Origin: Parachlamydiales bacterium
GTDB lineage: Bacteria; Chlamydiota; Chlamydiia; Chlamydiales; SM23-39
Direction of reading: 5' to 3'
DNA length: 64,000 nucleotides
NCBI GenBank assembly: GCA_019694475.1
Contig: JAIBBX010000006.1
Span: 1 to 64,000 of the forward strand
Within the stretch, counting starts at the first letter, position 1, and the number at the start of each line of letters is the position of its first letter. This document shows positions 23,859 to 34,133 of the stretch, piece by piece. A model generated the notes under the pieces. It saw nothing but the letters and a program-made list of their open reading frames with translations. It had not been told where the DNA came from and searched no databases. Position numbers and translations under genes: made by a program.

Positions 23859-24806
23859 TTAAGCTCTGACATAAAGCAAATTTCGAACTGCATGCGGCTG
23901 CATTTCAGCATCTTCAATTTGCTGATGGGAGATGGCTGGTCGATGCAAGTCAGGGTGGAAAACAAAATAGTCGTCATTGCCCGGTTGTACATTCTTGCCA
24001 AACATCCTTTCAGAATAGTTTCTTGGAACGCAAACGCCCACATTCGGGAGAACAAAGCTCAAAGGAAGGACGTCTAGGTCGGTCGTTGTGGGATTTTCAA
24101 TGATTTGCAAAAGTGTTGCAGCATTGAAAGCAGTTGGAATTGCCTCTGCTTCGAGAGAGGCCCAGTTTAAAGATTGGCTTTCATAGCGGATTTTTTGTTT
24201 TTCTCCAGCAGGGATTTCGTGTCCGTCAGCAGCTTCTTTTTCTCTAAACCCCTGTTCTAATTTGCCTGGAGCTTCATCGTAATTTCTGCGGAGCTCTTGA
24301 ATGCGCTCTTCCATGACTTGGTATCGCGCGATAAGCGGTAAAAGTGCTTTGAGAGGATCTTGCCGGTTCACTTGACCTAGCGCATCTCTATTAACGCGAG
24401 CGGGATCTAGGTGGTGAGCTCTCATAAAATCTTCAATTTGAGGCGTTCCCCAGTTTTCAATCTGTCTCATTTTCAAGCAGACCTTACTTTCGTTCTCAGC
24501 AAGATGCGCATTGTATTTAGATAGCTGGGCAAATTTTGCGGGAGCGATAACAAGAATGGGTGAAACGAGAATCATTCCAGCCATTGCAAGGGGAGCGGCG
24601 CCTGTAAGAACTAGTAAATTGTATGAAACAGCAAAAACGGTTGCGACAAGCGCTAAGAGAGCTACATAGCAAATTTTTTCTACTATGTTATAGGCCATAG
24701 ACTTATTTTCAAGGCTTGTGATGTTTTCCTCCAAAACCTGAAAAGATGTTTGCTCAGGTTTGCTCAAGTCTGTAACAAAATGATTGAGCGCAATAGGTGC
24801 TGCCAT
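23859..24806 (-). CDS. Putative inclusion-membrane (Inc-like) protein
   Basis: A 315-residue protein with no cleavable signal. Two adjacent hydrophobic stretches (about residues 44-66 and 68-92) form the bilobed hydrophobic domain typical of chlamydial Inc proteins, followed by a long hydrophilic, partly coiled C-terminal region (residues 95-315) that would face the host cytosol. Upstream on the minus strand are an AGAGGGT ribosome binding site and a TATAAA-like box. No enzymatic motif is seen. The Inc assignment rests only on topology. Confidence 0.6.
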   Translation of the reverse strand: MAAPIALNHFVTDLSKPEQTSFQVLEENITSLENKSMAYNIVEKICYVALLALVATVFAVSYNLLVLTGAAPLAMAGMILVSPILVIAPAKFAQLSKYNAHLAENESKVCLKMRQIENWGTPQIEDFMRAHHLDPARVNRDALGQVNRQDPLKALLPLIARYQVMEERIQELRRNYDEAPGKLEQGFREKEAADGHEIPAGEKQKIRYESQSLNWASLEAEAIPTAFNAATLLQIIENPTTTDLDVLPLSFVLPNVGVCVPRNYSERMFGKNVQPGNDDYFVFHPDLHRPAISHQQIEDAEMQPHAVRNLLYVRA

Positions 24807-24870
24807 GACTAACCCTCTTTATTTGGCTATATTTATAGCAGAATACTTTAAAGAATTCATCAAAAAAAGA

Positions 24871-25326
24871 TCAAAGGAAAGTTTTGAGCGCTTCCTGTTT
24901 CATCTTAAGATAAATTTGAGCAAGGCCGTTCGATCTCATAGGGGAGAGGCTTGCTGCAATTCCCAGTTCTGAAATGAATTCAGGAGGGCATTTTAGAACT
25001 ATTTCTGGCGCTTCGCCGGAATATGCGATGATGAGAAGCGCAGCTAACCCTTTGGATATAAGCGCATCGCTATCTGTTTGAAAAAAACATTTTCCATTTT
25101 CGAATTTGCATGAAAGGTAAAGCGTGCTTTGGCAGCCACGGACGATTCGGTCAGGCGTTTTAAGCTCATTTGGGTATGCGGCGAGGTTCTGGCCCATACG
25201 AATCAGTTCTTGATACCGTTTTTCTGGGGATAGCGGCGCGAATGTTTTTTTGATTTCGTCGCAATTTTTTTTGAAGGTTTCACTCATATCTGCTAGGATT
25301 TTAGCTGCTATTTGATTAATAGTCAT
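24871..25326 (-). CDS. sufE: SufE-family cysteine desulfurase activator
   Basis: A 151-residue cytosolic protein of the SufE/CsdE family. The sulfur-accepting Cys is in [12 protein letters not shown] (Cys65), followed by the beta strands typical of the fold ([14 protein letters not shown]). SufE takes persulfide sulfur from SufS and passes it to the SufBCD scaffold for Fe-S cluster assembly. No other suf genes are next to it. The start codon overlaps the -35 hexamer of the divergent infA promoter. Confidence 0.92.
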   Translation of the reverse strand: MTINQIAAKILADMSETFKKNCDEIKKTFAPLSPEKRYQELIRMGQNLAAYPNELKTPDRIVRGCQSTLYLSCKFENGKCFFQTDSDALISKGLAALLIIAYSGEAPEIVLKCPPEFISELGIAASLSPMRSNGLAQIYLKMKQEALKTFL

Positions 25327-25356
25327 TGACTTTAATAGGTCTACTCAAGATAGAAT
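25326..25356 (+). promoter_or_regulatory. Candidate promoter of infA
   Basis: TTGACT at 25326-25331 and TAGAAT at 25351-25356, with a rather long 19-bp spacer. Transcription would begin near 25363, some 22 bases before the infA ATG. The -35 box overlaps the sufE start codon on the other strand. Confidence 0.45.
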
Positions 25357-25384
25357 TAGAAGCATTTCCAAATCAAAAAGCGAT

Positions 25385-25603
25385 ATGTCAAAAGAAGAAA
25401 CGATCAAAATGGAGGGCACGGTTGAAGAACTGCTCCCTAATATGAACTTCAGTGTCTTGCTCGAAAATGGTATGCGCGTCATAGCCCATTTGAGCGGGAA
25501 AATGAGGATGCGAAACATCCGAGTTTATGCTGGGGATAACGTCACCGTGGAAATGTCTCCATATGATTTGACGAAAGCTCGAATCGTATATCGCCAAAAA
25601 TAA
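25385..25603 (+). CDS. infA: Translation initiation factor IF-1
   Basis: A 72-residue protein, the usual length of bacterial IF-1, with the S1-like OB-fold sequence: [55 protein letters not shown]. It binds the ribosomal A site during initiation. Its place just before tRNA-Thr and tuf is the order known from chlamydial genomes. Confidence 0.97.
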   Translation: MSKEETIKMEGTVEELLPNMNFSVLLENGMRVIAHLSGKMRMRNIRVYAGDNVTVEMSPYDLTKARIVYRQK

Positions 25604-25714
25604 TTATTTGATGGGAAAGTAATTGATTATATTGCTCCAAGTACCTTATGCTTGAATGCTTTTGAAACCTATGCATGAGTGCCCCCGAAAACAGAAGGGT
25701 TGGAGGGGAAGAGC

Positions 25715-25786
25715 GCCCAGGTAGCTCAGTGGTAGAGCACTTGCATGGTAAGCAAGTGGTCGTAGGTTCAATTCCTATCTTGGGCA
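25715..25786 (+). tRNA. tRNA-Thr (anticodon GGT)
   Basis: 72 bases fold as a tRNA: acceptor GCCCAGG/CTTGGGC (one G-T pair), D arm GCTCAGTGGTAGAGC, anticodon stem CTTGC/GCAAG around loop ATGGTAA (anticodon GGT, reading ACC/ACU), and T arm GTAGGTTCAATTCCTAT. The discriminator is A and CCA is not encoded. It sits between infA and tuf. Confidence 0.95.
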
Positions 25787-25823
25787 AAACAAAAATCTAG
25801 AGCCGAATGGAGGAACTTTAACA

Positions 25824-27008
25824 ATGGCAAAAGAAGCTTTTCAGAGAACGAAAACACACGTAAACATCGGTACGATTGGGCACGTCGACCACGGTAAAAC
25901 AACGCTGACTGCTGCCATCACGAAAGTTTTGGCTGAAAGAGGTCAAGCGAAATTCCGCGACTACGCATCAATCGACAACACGCCTGAAGAAAAAGCGCGT
26001 GGTATTACGATTAACGCATCGCACGTTGAATACGAAACGGCGAAAAGGCACTATGCGCACGTAGACTGCCCAGGCCACGCCGACTATGTGAAGAACATGA
26101 TCACAGGTGCAGCTCAGATGGACGGAGCGATCCTCGTTGTTGCTGCAACCGACGGACCAATGCCGCAAACAAAAGAGCACATCCTTCTCGCCCGCCAAGT
26201 AGGCGTACCAGCCATCGTCGTGTTCCTCAACAAGATGGACATGATCGGCAAAGGCGACGAAGAGCTCGTTGAACTCGTAGAAATGGAATTGACAGAACTT
26301 CTCGAAGCGAAAGGCTACAAAGGCGTACCTATCATCCGCGGTTCTGCATTGAAAGCTCTCGAAGGCGATCCAAAGTATGTCGAAGCAATTGTGAAATTGA
26401 TGGACACTGTTGACGAGAAGATCCCAACTCCAGTTCGTGAAATTGACAAACCATTCCTTATGCCAATCGAGGACGTGTTCTCGATTTCTGGCCGCGGTAC
26501 TGTAGTAACAGGCCGTGTTGAGCGCGGTAAGATTAGAGTTAACGACAAGATCCAACTCGTTGGTATTCGTGAGACACGTGATACAGTTGCGACTGGTCTT
26601 GAAATGTTCCAGAAGACGCTTGATGAAGCTCTCGCTGGAGAAAACGTTGGCGTTCTCTTAAGAAGCATCGAGAAAAACGATGTAGAGCGCGGCATGGTTC
26701 TCTCAGCTCCTGGTACTTGCACACCGCACACCAAATTCAAAGGTACTGTATACGTATTGAACAAAGATGAAGGCGGCCGTCACAAGCCATTCTTCACAGG
26801 TTACAGACCTCAGTTCTATTTCCGTACGACAGACGTAACAGGAACCGTAGAACTGCCTCAGGGAACTGAGATGGTGATGCCTGGCGACAACGTGGAAATT
26901 ACAGCAGAACTCATCCACCCGATTGCGATGGAAGAGGGAATGCGCTTTGCGATTCGCGAAGGCGGACGAACAATCGGCGCAGGAACTGTTTCTAAGATCC
27001 TGAAATAA
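25824..27008 (+). CDS. tuf: Elongation factor Tu
   Basis: A 394-residue GTPase, the standard EF-Tu length. G motifs are intact: GHVDHGKTT (P-loop), [12 protein letters not shown] (G3), NKMD (G4) and the switch I segment EEKARGITI. Domains 2 and 3 ([39 protein letters not shown]) are complete. It delivers aminoacyl-tRNA to the ribosome. A GGAGG-like ribosome binding site precedes the ATG and a terminator follows the stop. It is the only tuf seen here. Confidence 0.99.
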   Translation: MAKEAFQRTKTHVNIGTIGHVDHGKTTLTAAITKVLAERGQAKFRDYASIDNTPEEKARGITINASHVEYETAKRHYAHVDCPGHADYVKNMITGAAQMDGAILVVAATDGPMPQTKEHILLARQVGVPAIVVFLNKMDMIGKGDEELVELVEMELTELLEAKGYKGVPIIRGSALKALEGDPKYVEAIVKLMDTVDEKIPTPVREIDKPFLMPIEDVFSISGRGTVVTGRVERGKIRVNDKIQLVGIRETRDTVATGLEMFQKTLDEALAGENVGVLLRSIEKNDVERGMVLSAPGTCTPHTKFKGTVYVLNKDEGGRHKPFFTGYRPQFYFRTTDVTGTVELPQGTEMVMPGDNVEITAELIHPIAMEEGMRFAIREGGRTIGAGTVSKILK

Positions 27009-27013
27009 TTGTG

Positions 27014-27038
27014 AAGGGGGGAGTTTTCCCCCTTTTTT
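27014..27038 (+). terminator. Rho-independent terminator after tuf
   Basis: AAGGGGG pairs with CCCCCTT around a GAGTTTT loop, followed directly by a T-run. It ends the tuf transcript just before tRNA-Trp. Confidence 0.85.
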
Positions 27039-27040
27039 GT

Positions 27041-27113
27041 GGGTGTGTAGCTCAGCTGGTAGAGCAGCGATCTCCAAAGTCGCCGGTCGGGGGTTCGAAT
27101 CCCTCCGCACTCG
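27041..27113 (+). tRNA. tRNA-Trp (anticodon CCA)
   Basis: 73 bases: acceptor GGGTGTG/CGCACTC with two G-T wobbles, D arm GCTCAGCTGGTAGAGC, anticodon stem GCGAT/GTCGC around CTCCAAA (CCA), T arm CGGGGGTTCGAATCCCTC, discriminator G as usual for tRNA-Trp. It lies between tuf and secE, as in other chlamydiae. Confidence 0.96.
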
Positions 27114-27346
27114 AATGAGCAAAGCGAAATGAGAGTGCGAGAAAGCCAATTGATTGGCTTTCGTGAGGGATGAGAAATGAGGGCCATGCAGGGCCCGAAT
27201 CGGCCCGAGACGACGAGTAGTTCATTTTCGTGAGAAAATGAACGCATCGCGCGAGGGGAATCCCTCCTCAATTAAACGCAGAACGCAAATTGCAAAATGC
27301 AAAACGAGTCGGGAAAAACCCCAGCACCCCCTAAAAAGGAAAAAAT
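27114..27346 (+). other. Structured spacer between tRNA-Trp and secE
   Basis: No gene is seen. The spacer holds a 10-bp perfect stem with a TG loop (27141-27162), a GGGCC/GGGCCC/GGCCC cluster (27181-27205) and a 10-bp perfect stem closed by a GTGA loop (27220-27243). GAGTGCG at 27133-27139 is an exact Watson-Crick complement of the 3' acceptor strand of tRNA-Trp. The secE ribosome binding site (AAAAAGGA) is at the right end. Confidence 0.6.
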
Positions 27347-27568
27347 ATGTCGGCAATAACAAGTGAAAAGAAAAAGAGTTCCTATTTTCGCGAAGTGCAG
27401 AGTGAGCTGAAGAAGGTCAGCTGGACATCGAAAGAAGAGCTCATTTTTTGTACGAAGGCAGTGATTATCGCCACGTTTGTATTCGGACTCACAATTTATG
27501 TGGCTGATTTGGCGATTCGGGGTGTTTTGCAGACTGCAGCAAGTTTAGTTCAGAGAATTTTTGGGTGA
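27347..27568 (+). CDS. secE: Preprotein translocase subunit SecE
   Basis: A 73-residue single-span membrane protein. The cytosolic amphipathic part YFREVQSELKKVSWTSKEEL (residues 13-32) is the conserved SecE motif, followed by one membrane helix (about 36-58). It stabilises SecY in the inner-membrane translocon. The order secE-nusG-rplK is the classical bacterial one; nusG begins 6 bp after its stop. Confidence 0.96.
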   Translation: MSAITSEKKKSSYFREVQSELKKVSWTSKEELIFCTKAVIIATFVFGLTIYVADLAIRGVLQTAASLVQRIFG

Positions 27569-27574
27569 GAATGT

Positions 27575-28120
27575 ATGCATAAGTGGTATGTCGTTCAGGT
27601 GATGTCGAGCCATGAGAAGAAAGTGAAGAAAGCCATTGAGGAATTTCTTCAGACGAAAGGATTGGCGGATGATATCGTCGAAATTCTGATTCCAACTGAG
27701 AACGTATCCGAAGTAAAGCGCGGCCAGCAGAAAATCAGCGAAAAGCGGATGTGGCCTGGCTATTTGCTCATTCGGATGAATTTAAACGACGAATCATGGG
27801 CGTATGTCAAAGACACCCCTGGCGTTATCGACTTCTTGGGCGGCGAAAAGCCGACCCCGCTTACCGAAAAGGAAGTGAACGACATCATGAAAGAGTTGGA
27901 AGATCGTCAGAAAGGCGTTGTTCAGAAGCACAAGGTCGAAGTGGGCGACCGGGTCAAGATTACCGATGGAGTGTTTGTCAACTTCATTGGTACCGTGACC
28001 GAAGTAAACCACGAAAAAGGAAGGCTCAGCGTAATGGTTTCGATCTTTGGTCGAGATACGCGAGTCGACGACCTCGAGTTCTGGCAAGTTGAGCAATCAA
28101 CTGCCGAGAATGCGGGGTAA
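27575..28120 (+). CDS. nusG: Transcription termination/antitermination protein NusG
   Basis: A 181-residue protein. The NGN domain (WYVVQVMSSHEKKVKKAIEE, KRMWPGYLLIRMNL, DTPGVIDFLGG) occupies residues 1-115 and a C-terminal KOW domain (GDRVKITDGVFVNFIGTV) follows. NusG binds RNA polymerase and, through KOW, Rho or ribosomal protein S10. It sits between secE and rplK, as usual. Confidence 0.98.
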   Translation: MHKWYVVQVMSSHEKKVKKAIEEFLQTKGLADDIVEILIPTENVSEVKRGQQKISEKRMWPGYLLIRMNLNDESWAYVKDTPGVIDFLGGEKPTPLTEKEVNDIMKELEDRQKGVVQKHKVEVGDRVKITDGVFVNFIGTVTEVNHEKGRLSVMVSIFGRDTRVDDLEFWQVEQSTAENAG

Positions 28121-28171
28121 TGGGGAGAGATGCCGGAAGGCATCTCGGTAATACTCAAACAAGGAAAATAG

Positions 28172-28600
28172 ATGGCAAAAAAACTCGTAAAAACAATCAA
28201 ATTGCAGATTCCTGCAGGAAAGGCTAATCCGGCTCCGCCGATTGGTCCAGCCTTGGGTTCGGCCGGGATTAACATCATGGCCTTCTGCAAAGAATTTAAC
28301 GCGAAGACGCAAGATCAGGCTGGCGATGTATTGCCAGTAGTGATTAGCGTATATTCCGATAAGTCTTTCTCGTTTATTACTAGGAAGCCTCCTGTTTCAA
28401 GAATGATCTTGAAGGAGTGCGGTCTCGAATCTGGGTCCAAAGTGCCAAACCGTGACAAAGTTGGTAAATTGACCCGTTCTCAAGTAAAGAAAATCGCCAA
28501 GACGAAAGTCGAAGATATGCGGATTGTCTCCATGGAGGCTGCAGAAATGATGGTGATGGGAACCGCTCGCTCTATGGGCGTGGATATTGTGGAGGGTTAA
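28172..28600 (+). CDS. rplK: 50S ribosomal protein L11
   Basis: A 142-residue ribosomal protein with the N-terminal sequence [20 protein letters not shown] (residues 8-27) and the C-terminal rRNA-binding segment ([18 protein letters not shown]). It forms the base of the L7/L12 stalk with 23S rRNA. A GGAAAA ribosome binding site precedes the ATG. rplA starts 1 bp after the stop. Confidence 0.98.
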   Translation: MAKKLVKTIKLQIPAGKANPAPPIGPALGSAGINIMAFCKEFNAKTQDQAGDVLPVVISVYSDKSFSFITRKPPVSRMILKECGLESGSKVPNRDKVGKLTRSQVKKIAKTKVEDMRIVSMEAAEMMVMGTARSMGVDIVEG

Positions 28601-28601
28601 C

Positions 28602-29300
28602 ATGGCAAATCGATCAAAAAGAATGAGAGAAGCCGATAAGCTCGTCGACAAATCCAAAGCATATAAGCTTGAGGAAGCCGTTGATATTTTGCAAAGCTGC
28701 CCTGCGACAAAATTCGATCAGTCGCTGAACATTGCTTTGCAGATTGGCATCGACCCTAAGAAATCGGATCAGCAAGTACGGGGAACCGTATCGCTGCCGC
28801 ATGGAACGGGACAGAAAGTGACTCTCGTGGTCATTGCAAAAGGCGATAAAGCAAAAGAAGCGCTCGATGCGGGTGCGGATTTCGCTGGCGCTGATGAGTA
28901 CATCGAGAAAATCAAGGGTGGATGGACCGACTTTTCGGCACTCATCGCAACCCCTGATATGATGCGCGAACTGGGAAAACTCGGTAAAGTTTTGGGACCT
29001 CGCGGCCTGATGCCTACGCCAAAAGCGGGCACTGTGACCAATGACGTTGCTAAAGCAGTCCAAGAAGTGAAAGCCGGTAAAATCGAATTTAAAGTCGATA
29101 AGACCGGAGCCGTAAATAATGCAGTCGGTAAAATTTCCTTCAAAAAGGAAAAATTGCTGGACAATTTGAACGTCTTCTTGAACGCGATTTCCAGGTCGAA
29201 ACCGGCAAGCGCGAAAGGTGCTTTCTTGAGAAGTTTATACCTCTCAACAACGATGGGACCTGGATTGAAAATCGATCTGCAATCTCTAACATTGGCTTAA
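28602..29300 (+). CDS. rplA: 50S ribosomal protein L1
   Basis: A 232-residue L1 protein. I chose the ATG at 28602 because a GGAGG lies at 28589 at good distance; an in-frame GTG at 28587 would add five residues inside rplK. Signatures include [22 protein letters not shown] and [20 protein letters not shown]. In many bacteria L1 also represses its own operon by binding the mRNA; no such site was recognised here. Confidence 0.98.
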   Translation: MANRSKRMREADKLVDKSKAYKLEEAVDILQSCPATKFDQSLNIALQIGIDPKKSDQQVRGTVSLPHGTGQKVTLVVIAKGDKAKEALDAGADFAGADEYIEKIKGGWTDFSALIATPDMMRELGKLGKVLGPRGLMPTPKAGTVTNDVAKAVQEVKAGKIEFKVDKTGAVNNAVGKISFKKEKLLDNLNVFLNAISRSKPASAKGAFLRSLYLSTTMGPGLKIDLQSLTLA

Positions 29301-29309
29301 GGAGAATTC

Positions 29310-29822
29310 ATGAGAAAAGAAAAACCGCTCCTTTTAGATGAGATCAAAGAGAAAATCGACGGATCGAAAGCGATGATCATTGCAAGCTACGACAAGCTTG
29401 AGCCAAACACATCTTGGGCATTTCGAGATCTTCTTGGTAAATCGGGAAGCCAATTCGAAGTGGTCAAAAAAAGAGTCTTTTTAAAAGCAGCTGAAAAGTC
29501 GGGTGTAAAAATCGATGAAGCTCTCTTGAAAGGACATGTGGGCGTTGTCTTCATTAGCGGAGACGATGCTATGGTTCCTGCCAAAGCGGTATTTAAGTTC
29601 TCGGAAGAGAATGGAAATATTTTGCAGGTAGTCTGCGGACAAGTTGAAGGAAAACTAGTGCCCGGTTCCGAGCTAGAAGAGCTTTCTAAGCTCCCTGGAA
29701 TCGACGAAATGAGAGCGATAATGCTTGGATTATTTACATCACCGATGTCACAAATGCTGTCTGTTATTGAAGCAGCACTCGCCGGCCCGCTCTCTGTTAT
29801 AAATGAGAAAAGTGAAAGTTAA
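29310..29822 (+). CDS. rplJ: 50S ribosomal protein L10
   Basis: A 170-residue L10 protein: an N-terminal rRNA-binding part (MIIASYDKLEPNTSWAFRDL, EVVKKRVFLKAAEKSG) and a C-terminal helix that carries L7/L12 dimers (SPMSQMLSVIEAALAGPL). It starts 9 bp after rplA behind an AAGGAGAA ribosome binding site. The short gap leaves no room for the long L10 leader seen in enterobacteria. Confidence 0.97.
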   Translation: MRKEKPLLLDEIKEKIDGSKAMIIASYDKLEPNTSWAFRDLLGKSGSQFEVVKKRVFLKAAEKSGVKIDEALLKGHVGVVFISGDDAMVPAKAVFKFSEENGNILQVVCGQVEGKLVPGSELEELSKLPGIDEMRAIMLGLFTSPMSQMLSVIEAALAGPLSVINEKSES

Positions 29823-29843
29823 AGTTTTAGGAGAATTGAACCC

Positions 29844-30239
29844 ATGAGTCAACATTTAGACGATCTTGTAGAAAAATTGAGCCAATTGTCGGTTCTCGAT
29901 ATGGCGAAACTCAAAGAAAAATTAGAAGCCAAGTGGGGCGTTAAAGCAGCTGTCGCTGTCGCTGCTGCTGCTGGCGGAGCTCCTGCTGCTGCAGGCGCAG
30001 CTCCTGCTGCAGAAGCTACTGAGTTTAAAGTCACTTTGGAAGGTCCAGTACCCGATGACAAGAAAATTTCTGTCATTAAGGCTGTACGAGAAGTGACAGG
30101 CCTCGGTCTGAAAGAAGCGAAAGACCTCGTTGAGGGCGCACCAAAAGACCTGAAACCTGCTGCACCAAAAGCTGAAGCTGAAGATATCAAGAAGAAAATC
30201 GAAGCAGCTGGCGGTAAAGTTAAATTAACAGGCCTATAA
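29844..30239 (+). CDS. rplL: 50S ribosomal protein L7/L12
   Basis: A 131-residue stalk protein. The N-terminal dimerisation domain ([20 protein letters not shown]), an Ala-rich hinge (about residues 35-60) and the C-terminal factor-binding domain ([29 protein letters not shown]) are all present. It recruits translational GTPases. A hairpin lies between it and rpoB. Confidence 0.98.
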   Translation: MSQHLDDLVEKLSQLSVLDMAKLKEKLEAKWGVKAAVAVAAAAGGAPAAAGAAPAAEATEFKVTLEGPVPDDKKISVIKAVREVTGLGLKEAKDLVEGAPKDLKPAAPKAEAEDIKKKIEAAGGKVKLTGL

Positions 30240-30283
30240 AAAAAGTTGCAGCAAAAAGATTGCAATCTAGTTATGATATCAGT

Positions 30284-30304
30284 GCGGGGGTAACCATGCC
30301 CCCC
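30284..30304 (+). promoter_or_regulatory. GC hairpin in the rplL-rpoB spacer, possible attenuator
   Basis: GGGGG and CCCCC arms around TAACCATG, followed by a T-rich but interrupted stretch. A weak hairpin at this place often attenuates rpoBC relative to the ribosomal genes. A TTATGATAT segment just upstream could also be a -10 region. Confidence 0.45.
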
Positions 30305-30348
30305 TCTGATTTATTTTTATTTGGATAAAATTTTGAGGAGCGAAGCCC

Positions 30349-33300
30349 ATGCTAAAAAAGCCGCCTAAACGGGTGAGTTTTCGTGAAAGGGAAGAGATCA
30401 TCGATCTCCCCAATCTGATCGAGATTCAGATTAAATCGTACAACCAATTTCTTCAATCCCATCTACTTCCTCATGAAAGGGAAAATATTGGCCTTCAAGA
30501 GGTTTTTAACGAAATTTTTCCAATCAAATCGTATGACGAAAAGACCATACTTGAATTTTTGTCTTACAATTTAGGAGTCCCAAAGTACTCTCCCGAGGAG
30601 TGCATACGGCGCGGAATTACTTACAACGTAACTTTGAAAGTAAAATTCCGTTTGACAGACGAAACGGGGATTAAGGAAGAAGAAGTCTACATGGGGACCA
30701 TCCCTGTGATGACCGACAAGGGAACATTCATCATCAATGGCGCTGAACGGGTTATTGTTTCTCAGCTCCACCGCTCTCCTGGTATATCGTATGAACAAGA
30801 GCGCCACCCAAAAGGAACCATCCTTTACTCCTTCAGAATCATTCCATATCGAGGCAGCTGGCTAGAAGCTTCTTTCGACAGCAACGACCTCATATACATT
30901 TATATTGACCGGAAGAAGAGACGCCGTAAAATCCTCGCTTCTACTTTCGTTAGAACCTTGGGGTATTCTACTGACGCCGATCTAATTGAAGAATTTTTTG
31001 AAACAGTCAAAGTCAAAATCAAGTCTGAAAAAGACTTTGTCAAGCTTGTTGGTAAGATCCTCGCAGAAGATGTCGTAGACGAACAAACAGGGCTTGTATT
31101 CGGTAAAGCAGGGGAGAAACTCACTACAGCCATGCTTAAGAGAATGGTTGATGAGGGAATTCAAGCGGTCCGTATTGCTGAAGAAGCCGATGAGACTCAT
31201 CCGCTCATCAAAATGCTCACAAAAGATACAACCGACTCCTATGAGTCTGCGTTGAAAGACTTTTATCGAAAAATCCGTCCAGGCGAACCACCGACTCTTT
31301 CAAACGCAAGATCTGCAATCATGCGCCTATTCTTCGACCCGAAACGCTACAATTTGGGCAGAGTGGGACGCTACAAGCTCAATAGAAAGCTTGGCCTGAA
31401 AGTAGGCGACGAAGATTTAAACGTAGTTACTTTGCGCAAAGAAGACGTAATCGAAGCGCTGAAGTATTTGATCCGCTTGAAACTTGGCGATGAACACGCA
31501 TTTGTCGACGATATCGACCACCTTGGCAACCGCCGCGTACGTTCTGTCGGCGAGTTGATTCAGAACCAGTGCCGCATTGGTCTTGCTCGAATGGAAAAAA
31601 TCATCAAAGAAAGAATGAACCTCTTTGATTTTTCATCCGACACAATGACTCCAGGCAAGATCGTTTCTGCAAAAGGCCTTGCTGGCGTACTGAAAGACTT
31701 CTTCGGAAGATCTCAGCTTTCCCAGTTTATGGATCAAACCAACCCGATTTCAGAACTGACCCACAAACGAAGGCTCTCATGCCTCGGGCCAGGCGGTCTA
31801 AATCGAGAAAGAGCTGGATTCGAAGTGCGCGACGTTCACCCGTCCCACTACGGAAGGATCTGCCCGATCGAGACGCCGGAAGGACCGAACATCGGTTTGA
31901 TCACTTCTCTTTCTACCTATGCGAAAATCAACGAATTTGGATTCATTGAAACTCCATACCGGATTGTAAAAGAAGGCGTAGTGACCGATGAAATCGAGTA
32001 CATGACTGCGGACCAGGAAGCCGAGTATATTGTTACGCAAGCTTCGACTCCTCTCGACAAGTTCAATATGTTCAACGAAACCCTCTGCTGGGCCCACCAA
32101 AGAGGCGAACCGATGGAAATCGAGACAACAAAAGTGACGCACATGGACGTCTCTTCAAAACAGCTCGTTTCGATCGTAGCCGGTCTGATCCCATTCTTGG
32201 AACACGATGACGCGAACCGCGCGCTCATGGGATCAAACATGCAGCGCCAAGCTGTACCTCTTTTAAGACCCGATGCACCGGTCGTAGGAACAGGGCTCGA
32301 AGGACGCTCTGCCCGCGACTCAGGCGCAGTTGTTGTTGCTTTAGAAGATGGTGTTGTCGAGTACGTCGATGGTTATAAAATCGTCGTTGCTCCAAAAGAC
32401 AACCCGCTCAATAAGCGGACTTATTTGCTGAAGAAATTCATGCGCTCAAATAGCGGTTCTTGCATCAATCAGACTCCTCTTTGCACAGTGGGAGACAAGA
32501 TCATTGCAGGAGATATTTTAGCAGATGGCCCTGCCACAGATAAGGGGGAAATCGCGCTCGGAAAGAACGTGCTGGTGGCATTCATGCCTTGGTGCGGATA
32601 CAACTACGAGGACGCGATCATCATTTCTGAAAAATTGATCCGCGAAGACTACTATACTTCGATCTATTTGGAAGAGTTTGAGTTGACCGCAAGAGATACT
32701 AAGCTCGGCAAAGAGGAAATCACAAAAGACATCCCGAACGTTTCTGAAGAAATGTTGAGAGATCTTGGCGATGATGGAATTATCCGGATCGGCGCTCATG
32801 TCGAACCAGGATCGATCCTTGTCGGAAAGATCACTCCGAAATCGGAAACAGAACTTTCTCCGGAAGAAAGACTCCTTAGAGCTATTTTCGGCGAGAAAGC
32901 GGCTGATGTAAAAGACGCATCATTGACAGCGCCTCCAGGAACGGAAGGGGTTGTGATGGATGTGAAGGTTTTCTCAAGAAGAGACCGTCTTTCTAAAACC
33001 GATGATGAACTTGTTGAAGAAGCGACCCGCATCAAAGACATCCATTCCGACTTCAAAACCAAAGAAGCGGAACTGCAAATGGAGTTCCACGAGAAGTTGG
33101 GAGCCCTCCTTCTGAACGAGAAAGCCCCAGCTGCGATCATGCATCGCAAAACGGGCGAAGTCATTATCGAGGACGGACAAATCATCACTCAGGAAATGAT
33201 CGAAGTTCTCGAAAACGAAAAAGCCGAAGACCTTCTCATGGCCGACAAGGAAATCTATGTCGAATTGAAGAAGACTTTGCGCGAATTCGAGCTTTCTTAT

Positions 33301-34107
33301 CAGAACTTAGAGACACAGCACAAAGCTGAGATTGAGTTCATGCGCAAAGGTGACACAGAACTGGATCCAGGCGTTATCCGCCAGGTTAAAGTCTACGTCG
33401 CCACAAAGCGTAAGCTCCAGGTGGGAGATAAAATGGCTGGCCGCCACGGTAACAAAGGGGTTGTGGCCAAATTGGTTCCTGAAGCCGATATGCCTTATCT
33501 GCCGAATGGAGAAACGGTTGAGATTATCCTCAACCCGCTTGGCGTGCCTTCCCGAATGAACATGGGACAGCTGCTTGAAACGCACCTTGGATATGCTGCT
33601 AAAAAAGCAGGTATCTACGTGAAGAGCCCTGTGTTTGAGGGATTCCCCGAGTCGAAGATTTGGGAGATGATGAAGGCTCAAACGATGTTCAAAGATGGAA
33701 AGGCTTACCTTTATGACGGAAGATCGGGCGAGAGATTCGACAACCGAATCGTAGTTGGCTATATTTACATGTTGAAATTGAGCCACTTGGTTGCCGATAA
33801 GATCCACGCACGTTCAATCGGACCTTACTCTCTTGTAACTCAGCAGCCATTGGGCGGTAAAGCGCAGATGGGCGGCCAGAGATTCGGGGAGATGGAGGTG
33901 TGGGCGCTTGAAGCTTATGGTGCGGCGCACCTTCTTCAGGAAATGCTCACTGTGAAGTCGGACGATGTGGCGGGAAGAACGCGCATCTACGAATCGATTG
34001 TTAAAGGTGAGAATACACTCGTTGCGGGAACGCCCGAGTCGTTTAATGTGCTTGTAAAAGAGATGCAGGGGCTTTGCCTCGATATCCGCACAGAGTTTGT
34101 GGAATAA
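30349..34107 (+). CDS. rpoB: DNA-directed RNA polymerase subunit beta
   Basis: A 1252-residue beta subunit, the length seen in chlamydiae. Conserved blocks include [13 protein letters not shown], the rifampicin-pocket region ([53 protein letters not shown]), [12 protein letters not shown] and [20 protein letters not shown]. It forms with beta' the catalytic cleft and the rifampicin site. rpoC follows after 26 bp behind a GGAGAA ribosome binding site. Confidence 0.99.
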   Translation: MLKKPPKRVSFREREEIIDLPNLIEIQIKSYNQFLQSHLLPHERENIGLQEVFNEIFPIKSYDEKTILEFLSYNLGVPKYSPEECIRRGITYNVTLKVKFRLTDETGIKEEEVYMGTIPVMTDKGTFIINGAERVIVSQLHRSPGISYEQERHPKGTILYSFRIIPYRGSWLEASFDSNDLIYIYIDRKKRRRKILASTFVRTLGYSTDADLIEEFFETVKVKIKSEKDFVKLVGKILAEDVVDEQTGLVFGKAGEKLTTAMLKRMVDEGIQAVRIAEEADETHPLIKMLTKDTTDSYESALKDFYRKIRPGEPPTLSNARSAIMRLFFDPKRYNLGRVGRYKLNRKLGLKVGDEDLNVVTLRKEDVIEALKYLIRLKLGDEHAFVDDIDHLGNRRVRSVGELIQNQCRIGLARMEKIIKERMNLFDFSSDTMTPGKIVSAKGLAGVLKDFFGRSQLSQFMDQTNPISELTHKRRLSCLGPGGLNRERAGFEVRDVHPSHYGRICPIETPEGPNIGLITSLSTYAKINEFGFIETPYRIVKEGVVTDEIEYMTADQEAEYIVTQASTPLDKFNMFNETLCWAHQRGEPMEIETTKVTHMDVSSKQLVSIVAGLIPFLEHDDANRALMGSNMQRQAVPLLRPDAPVVGTGLEGRSARDSGAVVVALEDGVVEYVDGYKIVVAPKDNPLNKRTYLLKKFMRSNSGSCINQTPLCTVGDKIIAGDILADGPATDKGEIALGKNVLVAFMPWCGYNYEDAIIISEKLIREDYYTSIYLEEFELTARDTKLGKEEITKDIPNVSEEMLRDLGDDGIIRIGAHVEPGSILVGKITPKSETELSPEERLLRAIFGEKAADVKDASLTAPPGTEGVVMDVKVFSRRDRLSKTDDELVEEATRIKDIHSDFKTKEAELQMEFHEKLGALLLNEKAPAAIMHRKTGEVIIEDGQIITQEMIEVLENEKAEDLLMADKEIYVELKKTLREFELSYQNLETQHKAEIEFMRKGDTELDPGVIRQVKVYVATKRKLQVGDKMAGRHGNKGVVAKLVPEADMPYLPNGETVEIILNPLGVPSRMNMGQLLETHLGYAAKKAGIYVKSPVFEGFPESKIWEMMKAQTMFKDGKAYLYDGRSGERFDNRIVVGYIYMLKLSHLVADKIHARSIGPYSLVTQQPLGGKAQMGGQRFGEMEVWALEAYGAAHLLQEMLTVKSDDVAGRTRIYESIVKGENTLVAGTPESFNVLVKEMQGLCLDIRTEFVE

Positions 34108-34133
34108 GGTATTTTAGTCGGAGAATTAAATAG

